A DNA stretch of 64,000 bases. Origin: Undaria pinnatifida (Eukaryota > Sar > Phaeophyceae > Laminariales > Alariaceae). The position numbers and the translations under genes are program-made. The stretch lies in contig JABAKD010000020.1 in assembly GCA_012845835.1 (NCBI GenBank), forward strand, positions 4,982,720-5,046,719, written 5' to 3'. The notes under the pieces were generated by a model that was not told the origin of the DNA, did no database searches, and saw only the letters and a list, made by a program, of their open reading frames with translations. Positions 1 to 12,251 of the stretch are shown one piece after another (positions within the stretch are counted from its first letter, which is position 1; each line of letters starts with the position of its first letter).

Positions 1-3000
1 GCGTTGGTGTTGGTGCGGCCGTAGGGCTTGACGATGGCGTCGCCGTGTGATGTACAGTAGAGCCCAACGTGATGGGCGGCTTCGGACCGGGTGTTGGCGA
101 AGTTGTGGGTAACTCGGAGCGAACGTAGATCACGGGTTGTCTGGTGGGCGTAGCGGTCGGTGACTCGGTGTTGGTCAAGTACGTAGGGTTGAATGTCGGC
201 GTTGGTGTTGGTTTGGCCGTAGGGCTCGACGATGGCGTCGCCGTGTGATGTACAGTAGGGCCCAACGTGATGGGCGGCGTCGGACCGGGTGTTGGCGATG
301 TTGTGCGTAAATCGGGGGGAGCGTAGCTCACGGGTTGTCTGGTGTGCGTAGCGGTCGGTGACTCGGTGTTGGTCACGTACGTAGGGTTGAATGTCGGCAA
401 TGGTGTTGGTTCGGCCGTAGGGCTCGACGATGGCGTCGCCGTGTGATGTACAGTAGGGCCCAACGTGATGGGCGGCGTCGGACCGGGTGTTGGCGATGTT
501 GTGGGTAACTCGGAGCGAGCATCGATCACGGGTCGTCTGGTGGGCGTAGCTGTCCGTGACTCGGTGTTGGTCACGTACGTAGGGTTGAATGTCGGCGTTG
601 GTGTTGGTTCGGCCGTAGGGCTCGACGATGACGTCGCCGTGTAATGTACAGTAGGGCCCAACGTAATGGGCGGCGTCGGACCGGGTGTTGGCGATGTTGT
701 GGGTAACTCGGAGCGAGCGTAGATCACGGGTCGTCTGGTGGGCGTAGCGGTTGGTGACTCGGTGTTGGTCACGTACGTAGGGTTGAATGTCGGCGTTGGT
801 GTTGGTTCGGCCGTAGTGCTCGACGATGGCGTCGCCGTGTGATGTACAGTAAGACCCAACGTAATGGGCGGCGTCGGACCGGGTGTTGGCGATGTTGTAG
901 GTAACCCGGAGCGAGCGTAGCTCACGGGTTGTCTGGTGGGCGTAGCGGTCGGTGACTCGGTGTTGGCCAAGTACGTAGGGTTGAGATTCGGCGTTGGTGT
1001 TGGTTCGGCCGTAGGGCTCGACGATGGCGTCGCCGTGTGATGTACAGTCGGGCCCAACGTGATGGGCGGCGTCGGACCGGGTGTTGGCGATGTTGTGGGT
1101 AACTCGGAGCGAGCGTAGTGCACGGGTTGTCTGGTGGGCGTTGCGGTCGGTGACTCGGTGTCGGGTACGTACGTAGGGTTGAATGTCGGCGTTGGTGTTG
1201 GTTCGGCCGTAGGGCTCGACGATGGCGTCGCTGTTTGACGTATAGTAGGGCCCAACGTGGTAGGCGTCGTTGGACCGGGTGTTGGCGATGTTGTGGGTAA
1301 CTCGGAGCGAGCGTAGCTCACTGGTCGTCTGGTGGGCGTAGCAGTCGGTGACTCGGTGTTGGTCACGTACGTAGGGTTGAATGTCGGCGTTGGTGTTGGT
1401 TCGTTCGTAGGGCTCGACGATAGCGTCGCCGTGTGATGTACAGTAGGGCCCAACGTGATGGGCGGCGTCGGACCGGGTGTTGGCGATGTTGTGGGTAACT
1501 CGGAGCGAGCGTAGCTCACGGGTTGTCTGGTGGGCGTAGCGGTCGGTGACTCGGTGTCGGGTACGTACGTAGGGTTGAATGTCGGCGTTGGTGTTGGTTC
1601 GGCCGTAGGGCTCGACGATGGCGTCACCGTTCGATGTACAGTAGAACCAAACGTGGTAGTCGTCGTCGGACCGGGTGTTGGCGATGTTGTAGGAACCTCG
1701 GAGCGAGCGTAGCTCACGGGTCGTCTGGTGGGCGTAGCGGTCGGTGACTCGGTGTTGGTCACGTACGTGGGGTTGAATGTCGGCGTTGGTGTTGGTTCGT
1801 CCGTAGGGCTCGACGATGGCGTCGCCGTGTGATGTACAGTCGGGCCCAACGTGATGGGCGGCGTCGGCCCGGGTGTTGGCGATGTTGTGGGTAACTCGGA
1901 GCGAGCGTAGATCACGGGTCGTCTGGTGGGCGTAGCGGTCGGTGACTCGGTGTTGGTCACGTACGTAGGGTTGAATGTCGGCGTTGGTGTTGGTTCGGCC
2001 GTAGGGCTCGACGATGGCGTCGCCGTGTGATGTACAGTAGGGCCCAACGTAATGGGCGGCGTCGGACCGGGTGTTGGCGATGTTGTGGGTAACTCGGAGC
2101 GAGCGTAGCTCACGGGTCGTCTGGTGGGCGTAGCGGTCGGTGACTCGGTGTTGGTCGAGTACGTGGGGTTGAATGTCGGCGTTGGTGTTGGTTCGGCCGT
2201 AGGGCTCGACGATGGCGTCGCCGTGTGATGTACAGTAGGGCCCAACGTGATAGGCTTCGTCGGACCGGGTGTTGGCGATGTTGTGGGAAACTCGGAGCGA
2301 GCGTAGCTCACGGGTCGTCTGGTGGGCGTAGCGGTCGGTGACTCGGTGTTGGTCACGTACGTAGGGTTGAATGTCGGCGTTGGTGTTGGTTCGGCCGTAG
2401 GGCTCGACGATGGCGTCGCCGTGTGATGTACAGTAGGGCCCAACGTAATGGGCGGCGTCGGACCGGGTGTTGGCGATAGTTGTGGGTAACTCGGAGCGAG
2501 CGTAGCTCACGGGTTGTCTGGTGGGCGTAGCGGTCGGTGACTCGGTGTTGGTCACGTACGTAGGGTTGAATGTCGGCGTTGGTGTTGGTTCGGCCGTAGG
2601 GCTCGACGATGGCGTCGCCGTGTGATGTGAAGTCGGGCCCAACGTAATGGGCGGCGTCGGCCTGGGTGTTGGCGATGTTGTAGGTAACTCGGAGCGAGCA
2701 TCGATCACGGGTTGTCTGGTGGGCGTAGCGGTCGGTGACTCGGTGTTGGTCAAGTACGTGGGGTTGAATGTCGGCGTTGGTGTTGGTTCGGCCGTAGGAC
2801 TCGACGATGGCGTCGCCGTGTGATGTACAGTAGGGCCTAACGTGATGGGCGGCGTCGGACCGGGTGTTGGCGATGTTGTAGGTAACTCGGAGCGAGCGTA
2901 GCTCACGGGTTGTCTGGTGGGCGTTGCGGTCGTTGACTCGGTGTTGGTCACGTACGTAGGGTTGAATGTCGGCGTTGGTGTTTTGCCGGCCGTAAGGCTC

Positions 3001-6000
3001 GACGATGGCGTCGTCGTGTGATGTACAGTAGGGCCCAACGTGATAGGCTTCGTCGGACCGGGTGTTGGCGATGTTGTGGGTAACTCGGAGCGAGCGTAGA
3101 TCACGGGTTGTCTGGTGGGCGTAGCGGTCGGTGACTCGGTGTTGGTCACGTACGTAGGGTTGAATGTCGGCGTTGGTGTTGGTTCGGCCGTAGGGCTCGA
3201 CGATGGCGTCGCCGTGTAATGTACAGTCGGGCCCAACGTGATGGGCGGCGTCGGCCCGGGTGTTGGCGATGTTGTGGGTAACTCGGAGCGAGCATATATC
3301 ACGGGTCGTCTGGTGGGCGTAGCGGTCGGTGACTCGGTGTTGGCCACGTACGTAGGGTTGAATGTCGGCGTTGGTGTTGGTTCGGCCGTAGGTCTCGACG
3401 ATGGCGTCGCCGTGTGATGTACAGTAGGGCCCAACGTGATGGGCGGCGTCGGACCGGGTGTTGGCGATGTTGTGGGTAACTCGGAGCGAGCATCGATCAC
3501 GGGTCGTCTGGTGGGCGTAGCGGTCGGTGACTCGGTGTTGGTCACGTACGTAGGGTTGAATGTCGGCGTTGGTTTTTTTCCGGCCGTAAGGCTCGACGAT
3601 GGCGTCGTCGTGTGATGTACAGTAGGGCCCAACGTGATAGGCTCAGTCGGACCGGGTGTTGGCGATGTTGTGGGTAACTCGGAGCGAGCGTAGATCACGG
3701 GTTGTCTGGTGGGCGTAGCGGTCGGTGACTCGGTGTTGGTCACGTACGTAGGGTTGAATGTCGGCGTTGGTGTTGGTTCGTCCGTAGGGCTCGACGATGG
3801 CGTCGCCGTGTGATGTACAGTCGGGCCCATCGTGATGGGCGGCGTCGGCCCGGGTGTTGGCGATGTTGTGGGTAACTCGGAGCGAGCATAGATCACGGGT
3901 CGTCTGGTGGGCGTAGCGGTCCGTGACTCGGTGTTGGCCACGTACGTAGGGTTGAATGTCGGCGTTGGTGTTGGTTCGGCCGTAGCTCTCGACGATGGCG
4001 TCGCCGTGTGATGTACAGTAGGGCCCAACGTGATGGGCGGCGTCGGACCGGGTGTTGGCGATGTTGTGGGTAACTCGGAGCGAGCATCGATCACGGGTCG
4101 TCTGGTGGGCGTAGCGGTCGGTGACTCGGTGTTGGTCACGTACGTAGGGTTGAATGTCGGCGTTGGTGTTGGTTCGGCCGTAGGGCTCGACGATGGCGTC
4201 GCCGTGTGATGTACAGTAGGGCCCAACGTGATGGGCGGCGTCGGACCGGGTGTTGGCGATGTTGTCGGAATCTCGGAGAGAGCGTAGCTCACGGGTTGTC
4301 TGGTGGGCGTAGCGGTCGGTGACTCGGTGTTGGTCAAGTACGTAGGGTTGAATGTCGGCGTTGGTGTTGGTTCGGCCGTACGGCTCGACGATAGCGTCGC
4401 CGTGTGATGTACAGTAGGGCCCAACGTAATGGGCGGCGTCGGACCGGGTGTTGGCGATGTTGTGGGTAACTCGGAGCGAGCGTAGCTCACGGGTTGTCTG
4501 GTGGGCGTAGCGGTCGGTGACTCGGTGTTGGTCAAGTACGTGGGGTTGAATGTCGGCGTTGGTGTTGGTTCGGCCGTAGGGCTCGACGATGGCGTCGCCG
4601 TATGATGTACAGTAGGGTCCAACGTGATGGGCAGGGTTGGACCGGGTGTTGGCGATGTTGTGGGTAACTCGGAGCGAGCGTAGCTCACGGGTTGTCTGGT
4701 GGGCGTAGCGGTCGGTGACTCGGTGTTGGGCACGTACGTAGGGTTGAATGTCGGCGTTGGTGTTGGTTCGGCCGTAAGGCTCGACGAAGGCGTCGTCGTG
4801 TGATGTACAGTAGGACCCAACGTGGAGGGCGGCGTCGGCCTGGGTGTTGGCGATGTCGTGGGTAACTCGGAGCGAGCGTAGCTCACGGGTTGTCTGGTGG
4901 GCGTAGCGGTCGGTGACTCGGTGTTGGTCACGTACGTAGGGTTGAATGTCGGCGTTGGTTCGGCGGTAGGGGTGGACGATGGCGTTGCCGTGTGATGTAC
5001 AGTAGGGCTTAACGTGGAGGGCGGCGTCGGACCGGGTGTTGGCGATGTTGTGGGAAACTCGGAGCGAGCGTAGCTCACGGGTCGTCTGGTGGGCGTAGCG
5101 GTCGGTGACTCGGTGTTGGTCACGTACGTAGGGTTGAATGTCGGCGTTGGTGTTGGTTCGGCCGTAGGGCTCGACGATGGCGTCGCCTTGTGATATAAAG
5201 TAGGGACCAAGGTGATGGGTGGCGTCGGACCGGATGGTGGCGACGTTGTGTGTAGGTCGGGGCGAGCTGCGCTTTGGTGTGGTCTTGTGGGTGCAGGGGT
5301 CGGGGACTCAGTGTAAGTCTCGTACGTAGGATTTGACGTTGGGGTTGGTGTTGGTTTTGCCGTAGTGCTCGACGATGTCGTCGCCGTTTGATCTCGAGAA
5401 AGGCCCACCGTGATAGGCGGCGTCGGACTGGGTGTTGGCGATGCTGTGGGTAACTCGGGGCGAGTTGGTCTCAGGTGTGTTCTTGTGGGTGCAGCTGTCG
5501 GTGACTCGGTGTTGGTCATGTACGTAGGGGTGACCGTTGGCGTTGGTGTTGGTTCGGTCGTAGCGCTCGATGTTGGCGGCGCCTTTTCATCTTGAGTAGG
5601 GCCGTACGTGATGGGCGGCGTCGGACCGGGTGTTGGCGATGTTGTGGGTGACTCTGAGCGTGCGGGGCTCAGGTGATGTCTTGTGGGTGCAGCGGTCGGT
5701 GACTCGGTGTTGGTCACGTACGTAGGATTCAATGTCGGCGTTGGTGTTGGTTCGACCGTAGGGCTCGACGAAGGCGTCACCGGTTGATCTTGAGTAGGGG
5801 TCGACGTTAAGGACGGCGTTGGACCGGATGTTGGCGATGGTGTGGTCAAGTCTGGGCGACTTGGTCTCAGATCTTGTCCCGTAGGCGTAGCGGTCGGTGA
5901 CTTGGTATTGGTCATGTACGTCGGATTGAACGTTGGTGTTGGTGTTGGTGAGGCCAAAGGGCTCGACGAAGGCGTCACCGTTCGATGCACAGTAGGGCTC

Positions 6001-6740
6001 GACGTGATGGTCACCGTCGGACCAGGTGTCGGCGATATTGTGGGTAACTTGGGGCGACTTGGTCTCAGGTGTTGTCTGGTGGGCGTAGCGGTCGGTGACT
6101 CGTTGTTGGTCACGTACGTAGGATTCAACGTTGGCGTTGGTGTTCGTTCGGCCGTAGGGCTCGACAAAGGCGTCGCCGTGTGATGTACAGTAGAGCCCAA
6201 CGTGATGGGCGGTGTCGGCCCGGGTGTTGGCGATGTTGTGGGTGAATCGGGGTGATCGTGTCTTCGGTGGTGTCTGGTGGGCGTAGCGGTGGGGGTCGTG
6301 GCGTTGACCACGTATGTAGGATTCAACGTTGGCGTCGGTGTTCGCTCGGCTGTAGGGTTCCACGAAGGCGTCGCCGTGTGATATACGGTAGAGCTCAATG
6401 TGATAGGCGGCGTTGGATCGGGTGTTGGTGACCTTTTGGATAAAGAGGTCGGAGCCTGCGTGAGCCGCCCCGTTGGGACTCTGGTGGGCGACTCGGGGTT
6501 GGGCATGTACTTTGGATTCAAAGTTGGTGTCGATGTTGGCTCAGACGTGAATTTTGGCGATGGTGTCGCCGTCGGAGCTGTATTAGGGCTCGACGCGATG
6601 GACGGCGTCGGGCCAGGTGTTGCCGACGGTGTGGGTGAAGAATTTGGAGCTGGTTTCGACGGTTCGGTCGACCAAATGGTTGCATGGGTAGGGGACTCGG
6701 TGTTGGGCATGTACGCAGGATGCGGCGTTGTCGTCGGTGT
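1..6740. repeat. 198-bp tandem repeat array (about 34 units)
   Basis: The anchor GCGTTGGTGTTGGT recurs at 1, 199, 397, 595, 793 and onward with period 198, which is 66 codons. One extra base at 2478 and in-frame losses near 4958 and 6500 are the only length changes I found. Units between 1 and about 5230 are nearly identical. Units from 5230 to 6740 are clearly diverged, as expected when unequal exchange homogenises the core but not the edge. Confidence 0.95.
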
Positions 6741-6820
6741 TGGCTCAATCGTAGGAGGAAGGGGTGTAACCGACGGGTAGAACACGACAGGTGCTTGCGT
6801 GGGCCTTGAACTTGTCGATG
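1..6820 (-). CDS. Large 3'-side exon of a modular Pro/Thr-rich protein, 66-residue repeats (partial)
   Basis: On the minus strand one frame is open from the acceptor at 6821 to the left edge of the window. It reads as about 34 copies of a 66-residue unit with blocks such as AEPTPTPTFNPT, TNTESPTATPT, LPTTSPTPGPTPP and HHTATPSSSPT. The frame has almost no Met inside the repeats. The start was chosen at a 3' splice site: branch-like GCTAAC near 6880, then TTTCACAG, then CA TCG ACA. This gives phase 1, matching the phase-1 donors of the small upstream exons. The first residues (ASTSSRPTQAP) resemble the start of those exons. Length changes at about 4958 (6 bp) and about 6500 (3 bp) keep the frame. 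An extra A at 2478 shifts it, yet both frames stay open to position 1. Pro/Thr arrays of this sort are typical of extracellular, O-glycosylated or wall-associated proteins; the function here is inferred. The terminal exon end lies outside the window. Confidence 0.6.
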
Positions 6821-6900
6821 CTGTGAAATTGCCATTGTTCACCGTAGGCATGTAGTCAGGAAAGAGTGCGAAGTGTTAGCATTTGAAAAAATTGACATCT
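6821..6900 (-). promoter_or_regulatory. Candidate 3' splice site of the large repeat exon
   Basis: Read on the minus strand, a T-rich stretch is followed by GCTAACACTTCGCACTC, a branch-like CTAAC with pyrimidines, and then TTTCACAG. In the Pro/Thr frame a TAA lies at 6876-6878, so the frame must be entered by splicing or from the in-frame ATG at 6851. The acceptor phase (1) matches the donor phase of the exon at 16700. Confidence 0.5.
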
Positions 6901-8316
6901 ATTTCTGGTTCGATGCTTACGTCGGTAATGTTGGTGCAACATTTGAACGTGGAAATATATGTTTGTTATCGATGTTACAATTGTGATCACGGTTTGTAAA
7001 TGAGTATTTCGAGTCGTCCCTTACGCTATAAAATTGCGTTCAGTTCGATCGCACTGCGATTGAAATCATACGTTTGAATCGTATTCCGAGATTTGGCCTC
7101 TAGCCGTAACGCACGAGTGCGCTCACGCCGACGTTCACCAAGAGCCTAGGGTGGGTGCCATCACATATGTATATCAGGTACGAAATTCATACGATTTTTA
7201 CAACGAAGCGTATCGAGGTTCTTACTCTGTGATGCGAACTGCAGAGGTGGCACTGAAGTGTCTGTGAATATCAGTTATTATGTACACGAAAAAGAGAAGA
7301 CAAGTGGGAAAGTATCGGCTCTGGCCAAAAAGTGATCACCACAGAAGGAGAGAAGTAGAAAGGAGAGAGAGAGACAAATGAGAAGTAAGGAGTGACCGGG
7401 GTGGGGCTGACCTTCACTTGATCGACAAGGCACAATACCCATGCTACAGGCAGATATACTCAACGGATCATCGTACTGGCCGGCAGATCATCCTGTATTA
7501 AAGTTTCTTACAATATTCCCTGCAATATTCTCCGATACTTATGATGGTAAGCTAGCTACAACTTGAATATACGATACACCGGTGAGAATTAACACACCGA
7601 GTTTCCCGCATATTACATTCCTCCCCGTATGTGGAATAAGATACCTTAGTGTACTCAGGGTAGTGACTACGAATCAACTAGGTACTGATGGATTGCAGAG
7701 TCCATATTCCAATACCCCCCTCGAGGGGAAGTCAGTAGTAGAGGAACTTGACACTCAACAAGAATGAACAAAAATATTTTGCCATATTCGAACCTGTGTA
7801 TGAACAGCGGCAATATGGGTGTGGCCATGTCACTCAGCGAATAATATACAAAATGGACATTATACTCAGACCTGTTATATGGACAGCGGTAACATGGATG
7901 TAATTATGTCAAAGCAATATGCGTGGTAGAATTACCAGAGAAATACTCTAGATGAGCAGCGCAAACCAGTCTTCTGGGAGTTCCTCGCGCCTCCAAAATT
8001 GACACTTAGAGCAAAGTGAAACCTAAGAAATAAGAACCTGTGGGCGCTGGCCCACTACAGCGAAAACGCGTGCTATTCAGTGTTATGTATATGCACTTGC
8101 TTACTCAAAACAAAATATTCAAATACAGATAGTACGGCAATAGACTGTATGGGCGTGATGGTATTACATAATCTATACCTGGTATTCGTTATTCTGTTAT
8201 ATTGTTGAGCGAGTTATATCGTAGAAAAATAAAGGATCAGAAAGTCTGCTGTATGGTTGCTACTCCCCCTCAGTCGAATCCTAGAAGAACCAAGGAATCG
8301 AATATATCGAAAATTG
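6901..8316. other. Intron or intergenic sequence, no gene seen
   Basis: Mixed-composition sequence with only short, unconvincing open frames. I see no domain, structured RNA or repeat array. By position it is the 3' part of the intron before the large repeat exon. Confidence 0.5.
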
Positions 8317-9474
8317 CAGGGCTTTCTTTGGTACGCATCTTTTAGGTTGGTATAATTTACCACGGTAACCAGCCACCACGGTAATGCACGGTAGTTATTG
8401 GATGGTAACGGACAACCTTGGTACTCATTGGTTCAGGAACCCGCCACTACGGTAATGGACGTTTTTTTTTCTACAGCGCGTGGCATGCCCACGTTACAAC
8501 GTATGCCCAAACATCCGAACAACAACAAATATAATGCGTGGGCCCAATGTTTGCAAACCTCAAATGCAAGCTTAGTCCTACATAGTGCAGGCAGACGGGC
8601 CCGGCGGACTCTCGCAGCCAAAAGGAAGATGAAGACGAACCAAAACCTTTACCCAAGCTACGCCAGCAATGTCAACCACGTCAATCAACAACCAAACCGT
8701 GAAGAAACCAAGATATCGCCACCCAACGCACCCCCCCCCCCCTCCTTCTATGGACACATATCGCAAAATGAAAGCTTGCAGCATGTCTTGACTCCGACAA
8801 CCAGATAAGAGCAACAATACAATAATCTACCAATGGTTCATAGCTCCAAAAAGTCAAGGTTACAGGCGCGCTCGCTGCCGCCGCCTCCACTTCAACAACT
8901 TTATTTTTGCACTGAGCTGCCGCTGCTTTGTTGGCTTAATAATCTAAGAAACACGTCTGCTGTGAATTCATATTCTGGAAAAAAAGGAAAATACAAAAAA
9001 CGCAAAATACTCCGGTAAATAATACTCCGGAGTAAAATAATACATACGTAGATGTGTGAATAAAAAAACCTTAGTGAGAGAATCGAACCCAGGACGTGGT
9101 CTGACGTAACCTGACGCCTAACCCATCGGGATGGGGGGTCACATCAAATTTGAGGTGATCACGGCATCTCATTAACGTTACTGTACGGTAATTGGTAACT
9201 GTACGTTTGGGCGGTATTTTGGTTGGATGGTAACGAGAAATAACAGGAATGCCGATATTTGCACGGTAATTGTTTGGATGGGAATGGGATAACATGATGT
9301 TCTCGGTAACGATTTGGATGGGAATTAGAGAACGTGATTTGCTTGGTAACGATTTGGATGGTATTGGTAATTCCGATTTATCACGGTAACGTACCGTTTA
9401 CCAATTACCGTGGTTTTACCGCGGTAATTTTACTGCGGTAAAATTAATGAAGAAAGCCATGGAAAATTGCCCTG
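8317..9474. mobile_element. Possible non-autonomous hAT-like element with GGTAA-rich subterminal arrays
   Basis: The ends read CAGGGCTTTCTTTGG on the left and, reverse-complemented from the right, CAGGGCAATTTTCC. Inside each end are many GGTAA/GGTAACG motifs (8330-8460 and 9170-9440, some in spaced units with TTTGGATGG), typical of subterminal transposase-binding repeats. CAGGG termini are a hAT hallmark. I found no 8-bp target duplication and no transposase, so the class is tentative. The middle carries a C run and a tRNA-like box near 9075. Confidence 0.35.
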
Positions 9475-10115
9475 ACTACACTGAAACGGGCACATGATTT
9501 GACAAGCGTGTGAGCTTGTGCTCGAAATACTATGGAACATAAGTTGTACGCGTACACCAGTACAACACAGTAGCTGCTACTGCTGCTATCGTGGACGACA
9601 ATTCACACGGAAACAAGTTGCACTATTATTAGTACTACTCTCATACGTACTTATTTGCAGTCGTAAAGCTCAACAGTGCTTTCTGGGTGAAAAACCTGCC
9701 AGTAATACTCCGAAAAGAAGCAACTTAGAAGCCAAAGACGCAACTAAACACACTTCAATTAGATCCTAGTACGCAAAATGTGCACTATGTTTAGTATGAG
9801 TTTGTACGATGCGTACTCGTATAATACTACGTGATGGAGCTGCAAAGGCCAAAAATAAACTCAAAAACATCACTGATAGAAGATCATACGTACGACACAA
9901 TGCATCCTTTATACAGCAGTACATTAGTAGTACTCGCACAAGTGCAATAGCTAAAGCATCAAGAAAGATGCTAAGATCCCAAACACCAACAGCATATCAA
10001 CACGTAGGCATCCAGCTCGCCCAGCTCGTGTTGCTGATGAATTGTCTGTTTTCTATCCTCCCTGTTAACTTTGCGTTGTTGTTGCTGTTGCTGCTGGTGC
10101 TGGAGCTGATGATGA
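9475..10115. other. Intron sequence left of the copia element, no gene seen
   Basis: Short open frames only. The right part is CTG/TTG-rich (10070-10115), like the CAG-rich islands seen in other introns of this gene. Confidence 0.4.
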
Positions 10116-10336
10116 TGATAGTTTGGATCGCCACAGCACGACGGTTACAAAAGTAGTGGAGGGTTGCGTAGACTATACATTCGTAGACGTTTTTATGCAA
10201 TTTCTCTCATGAGGGGAGAGCTCCAGCACCCCGCTCTCTGCTTTTTCTCTCCTCTATGACCTCTAATACCACGAAGATAAGAACACTCGTCAGACCGCGA
10301 GGCGGTCAGGGCATCCAGGCTTGGACTCTGCGAACA
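10116..10336 (+). repeat. 5' LTR
   Basis: Begins TGATAGTTTGGATCG and ends near GCGAACA. It matches 15996-16211 along its length, including TGCAATTTCTCTCATGAG and the block CGCGAGGCGGTCAGGGCATC, with scattered substitutions and small indels. The visible divergence says the insertion is not recent. Confidence 0.85.
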
Positions 10337-10366
10337 CACAAGTAAGTGGCTTGAAAGTAGAAGTTC

Positions 10367-10379
10367 TGGTACCAGGAGC
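10367..10379 (+). other. Candidate primer binding site
   Basis: TGGTACCAGGAGC resembles the TGGTATCAGAGC motif of initiator-Met-tRNA primed copia elements. It lies about 30 bp beyond the LTR end inferred from the LTR pair, farther than usual, so the LTR end or this site may be slightly off. Confidence 0.4.
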
Positions 10380-10384
10380 CAAGG

Positions 10385-11720
10385 ATGTCTGCACAGGAGA
10401 GAGACTCCTCGGATGAGATTCAGCAGCTGAGGAATGAGCTTCAGTTGGTGATAGAGGAGAAGCAAGCATCGATTATGCACGATATGAGGGAGATGATGAT
10501 CGAGCTCATGAGGAACAACGGCCCGTCGGAGTCCACCAGCGCTGAGGGAAGTGCTGCTGTATGGGCCCCGCTGCTGCATGGGCTTGCCTGCGAGGGGCTG
10601 AACCCATTGCTGTGAGGGGGAACGGCACTGAGGACAGCGCTGCTGAAAGGGGTAGCCAACAAAAGGTTGAACCCGCTGCTGCTGCACGACGAATTTCTGC
10701 TGCTGGTGCTGCTACTGCTGGAGGCGGAGCGCGAGGATATACAACAGCAACAAGAGAAATGATTTTCCGTGAGGATGCCTCGCGTAATGTTGGAGTGACG
10801 GGACGCAGGGGAGTCGCTGTTATTGTCGTGGTTGGCCCAGCAAGGGGTCAGCCAGATCAGCCAAGGGGGGCTGGAGAATGGGGGTCATACCCCGGCGGTT
10901 AGTTGGGAGTAGGATATGATATGCCGCTGTCTAGACTACTAGCTCTCAAACATACCACTGCCCCACAATTTAGTACCAGGTAGGAAAAAGCCCGAATTCA
11001 CTGGCTGGACCGAGACGTCAGGTGCTACGCGAAAGGGGTAGATTTCCTATCTGCGGTTGTGTCAGATCCACCCCAGTACGTTACCGTAGGAGAATTGGAT
11101 ACCGAAAACTCTGAACTTGTTGGAAGGGGGTACGATCGCGAAAGTGTACACATACATGCACTCGCATGGAATTTCCTATCGACGGCCATACAGAGCAAGA
11201 GCGACAAGAGTATCTTGCACAGGTGCACCTCGCCGAGAGAAGCGTGGGACGCGCTCGCGTGGTACGGCCCTCAAACGACGGGGCTCAAATCCGACCTCTC
11301 CCGCCGCCTCAATAGTTGTAAGATAGCGCCAGGGAGTAACCCTCTCGAGGAGATGGGAAGGATCGAAGATCTTGCCGCAAAAAATGTGCACAGCAGGAAT
11401 GACCCTCGATGGCCACATGGTGTACACAATTTTCATTGACGCTCTGCCTGCCGAATACGAGGTGGAGGCAAGGAACCTTGCATCTCGTGACAGTTTCGGC
11501 CGCGATAAAATCATCAAGGCTGTACGAGAACGGTATCACCGACTTTCTGGAATCAGGAAGAAGGGGTTCAATGCTGCCCATACCGGCCATGCTATGTTTG
11601 CCGGCGGCGGCGATGGTGGTCACAGAAAAAAATGGCCGGCGGCGGTGCCCACGGGAAAGGTAGAGGCCGCGGTAAAGGAAAGGTGGACGTCGGGGACGGC
11701 AAAGACGCGGCGGTAAAGGC
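10385..11720 (+). pseudogene. copia gag (capsid region), frameshifted
   Basis: The ATG at 10385 opens a short acidic, helical start (MSAQERDSSDEIQQLRNELQ), interrupted within about 70 codons. The capsid core is recognisable at 11059-11390 (VGRGYDRESVHIHALAWNFL, then TSPREAWDALAWYG), similar to UBN2/retrotran_gag_2. After a frameshift near 11370 it continues as MVYTIFIDALPAEYEVEARNL up to a Gly/Lys-rich basic tail ending at 11716. A basic tail before the zinc knuckle is normal for copia gag. At least three frame breaks make it non-functional as read. Confidence 0.7.
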
Positions 11721-11804
11721 CCCAGCGAGGACGGTGGTGGCTCGGCCGCGGCTGCCGGCGGTGATGGCAGCAGCGCCAAGGCCGCCGATGGTGGTACCTC
11801 CGAG

Positions 11805-12020
11805 GTGAGATGCCACAGGTGTGCCAAGAAGGGCCATTGGAGGGTCGACTGCACGGAGGAGCTATACAGCAGACGCCACGGACGGGGGCACGCGGTTGAT
11901 GTTTGCCCCACGTCAAAAGAGAAACCTGTGCTGGCGGCGTTGGACGACGAAGCTGATGATAATACGGTCGAGGGTTTAGCTTTTAAGGCCAGAGAGGCAG
12001 GCGAGTGCAGTAATGTTTGA
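11805..12020 (+). pseudogene. copia gag zinc knuckle
   Basis: MRCHRCAKKGHWRVDC is a CCHC zinc knuckle (C-x2-C-x4-H-x4-C), the nucleic-acid binding end of gag. It is followed by an acidic stretch and a stop at 12018. In an intact element it would continue into protease. Confidence 0.85.
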
Positions 12021-12231
12021 GCAGAAAGGGGGAAGGGAAGTCGGCTTGGCAGGTACCTGGCTTTGCGATAGTGGAGCGTCTATCCGCATAACGCCCTCTG
12101 CAGATGGTATGATCAACTACAGAGAGTGCAATTTGAAACTGCGCATTGCTGACGGCTCAACCCGCATGACCGAAGAATATGGCGATATATTATTTTTGTC
12201 TTTTGATCCAGCAACGGTCTCGTACAAGTAA
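12013..12231 (+). pseudogene. copia aspartic protease
   Basis: WLCDSGASIRITPS holds the DSGA catalytic motif of a retroelement aspartic protease, followed by LRIADGSTRM where copia proteases have the conserved ADG turn. It overlaps the end of the zinc-knuckle frame by 8 bp and stops at 12231, before the normal junction to integrase. Confidence 0.8.
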
Positions 12232-12251
12232 CGCTGACGAATGTTGCGCAC

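Noticed and set aside
5587..6363. 258-codon minus frame across the repeat array
   Set aside because: Alternative frame of the same 66-codon repeat. The Pro/Thr frame fits the upstream exons and splice phase better.
1..6740. CRISPR-like array
   Set aside because: No short repeat with unique spacers; the whole 198-bp unit repeats, in a eukaryotic context.
9075..9160. tRNA gene on the minus strand
   Set aside because: GGGTTCGATTCTC resembles a B box, but no cloverleaf can be drawn. Likely tRNA-derived debris in the GGTAA element.
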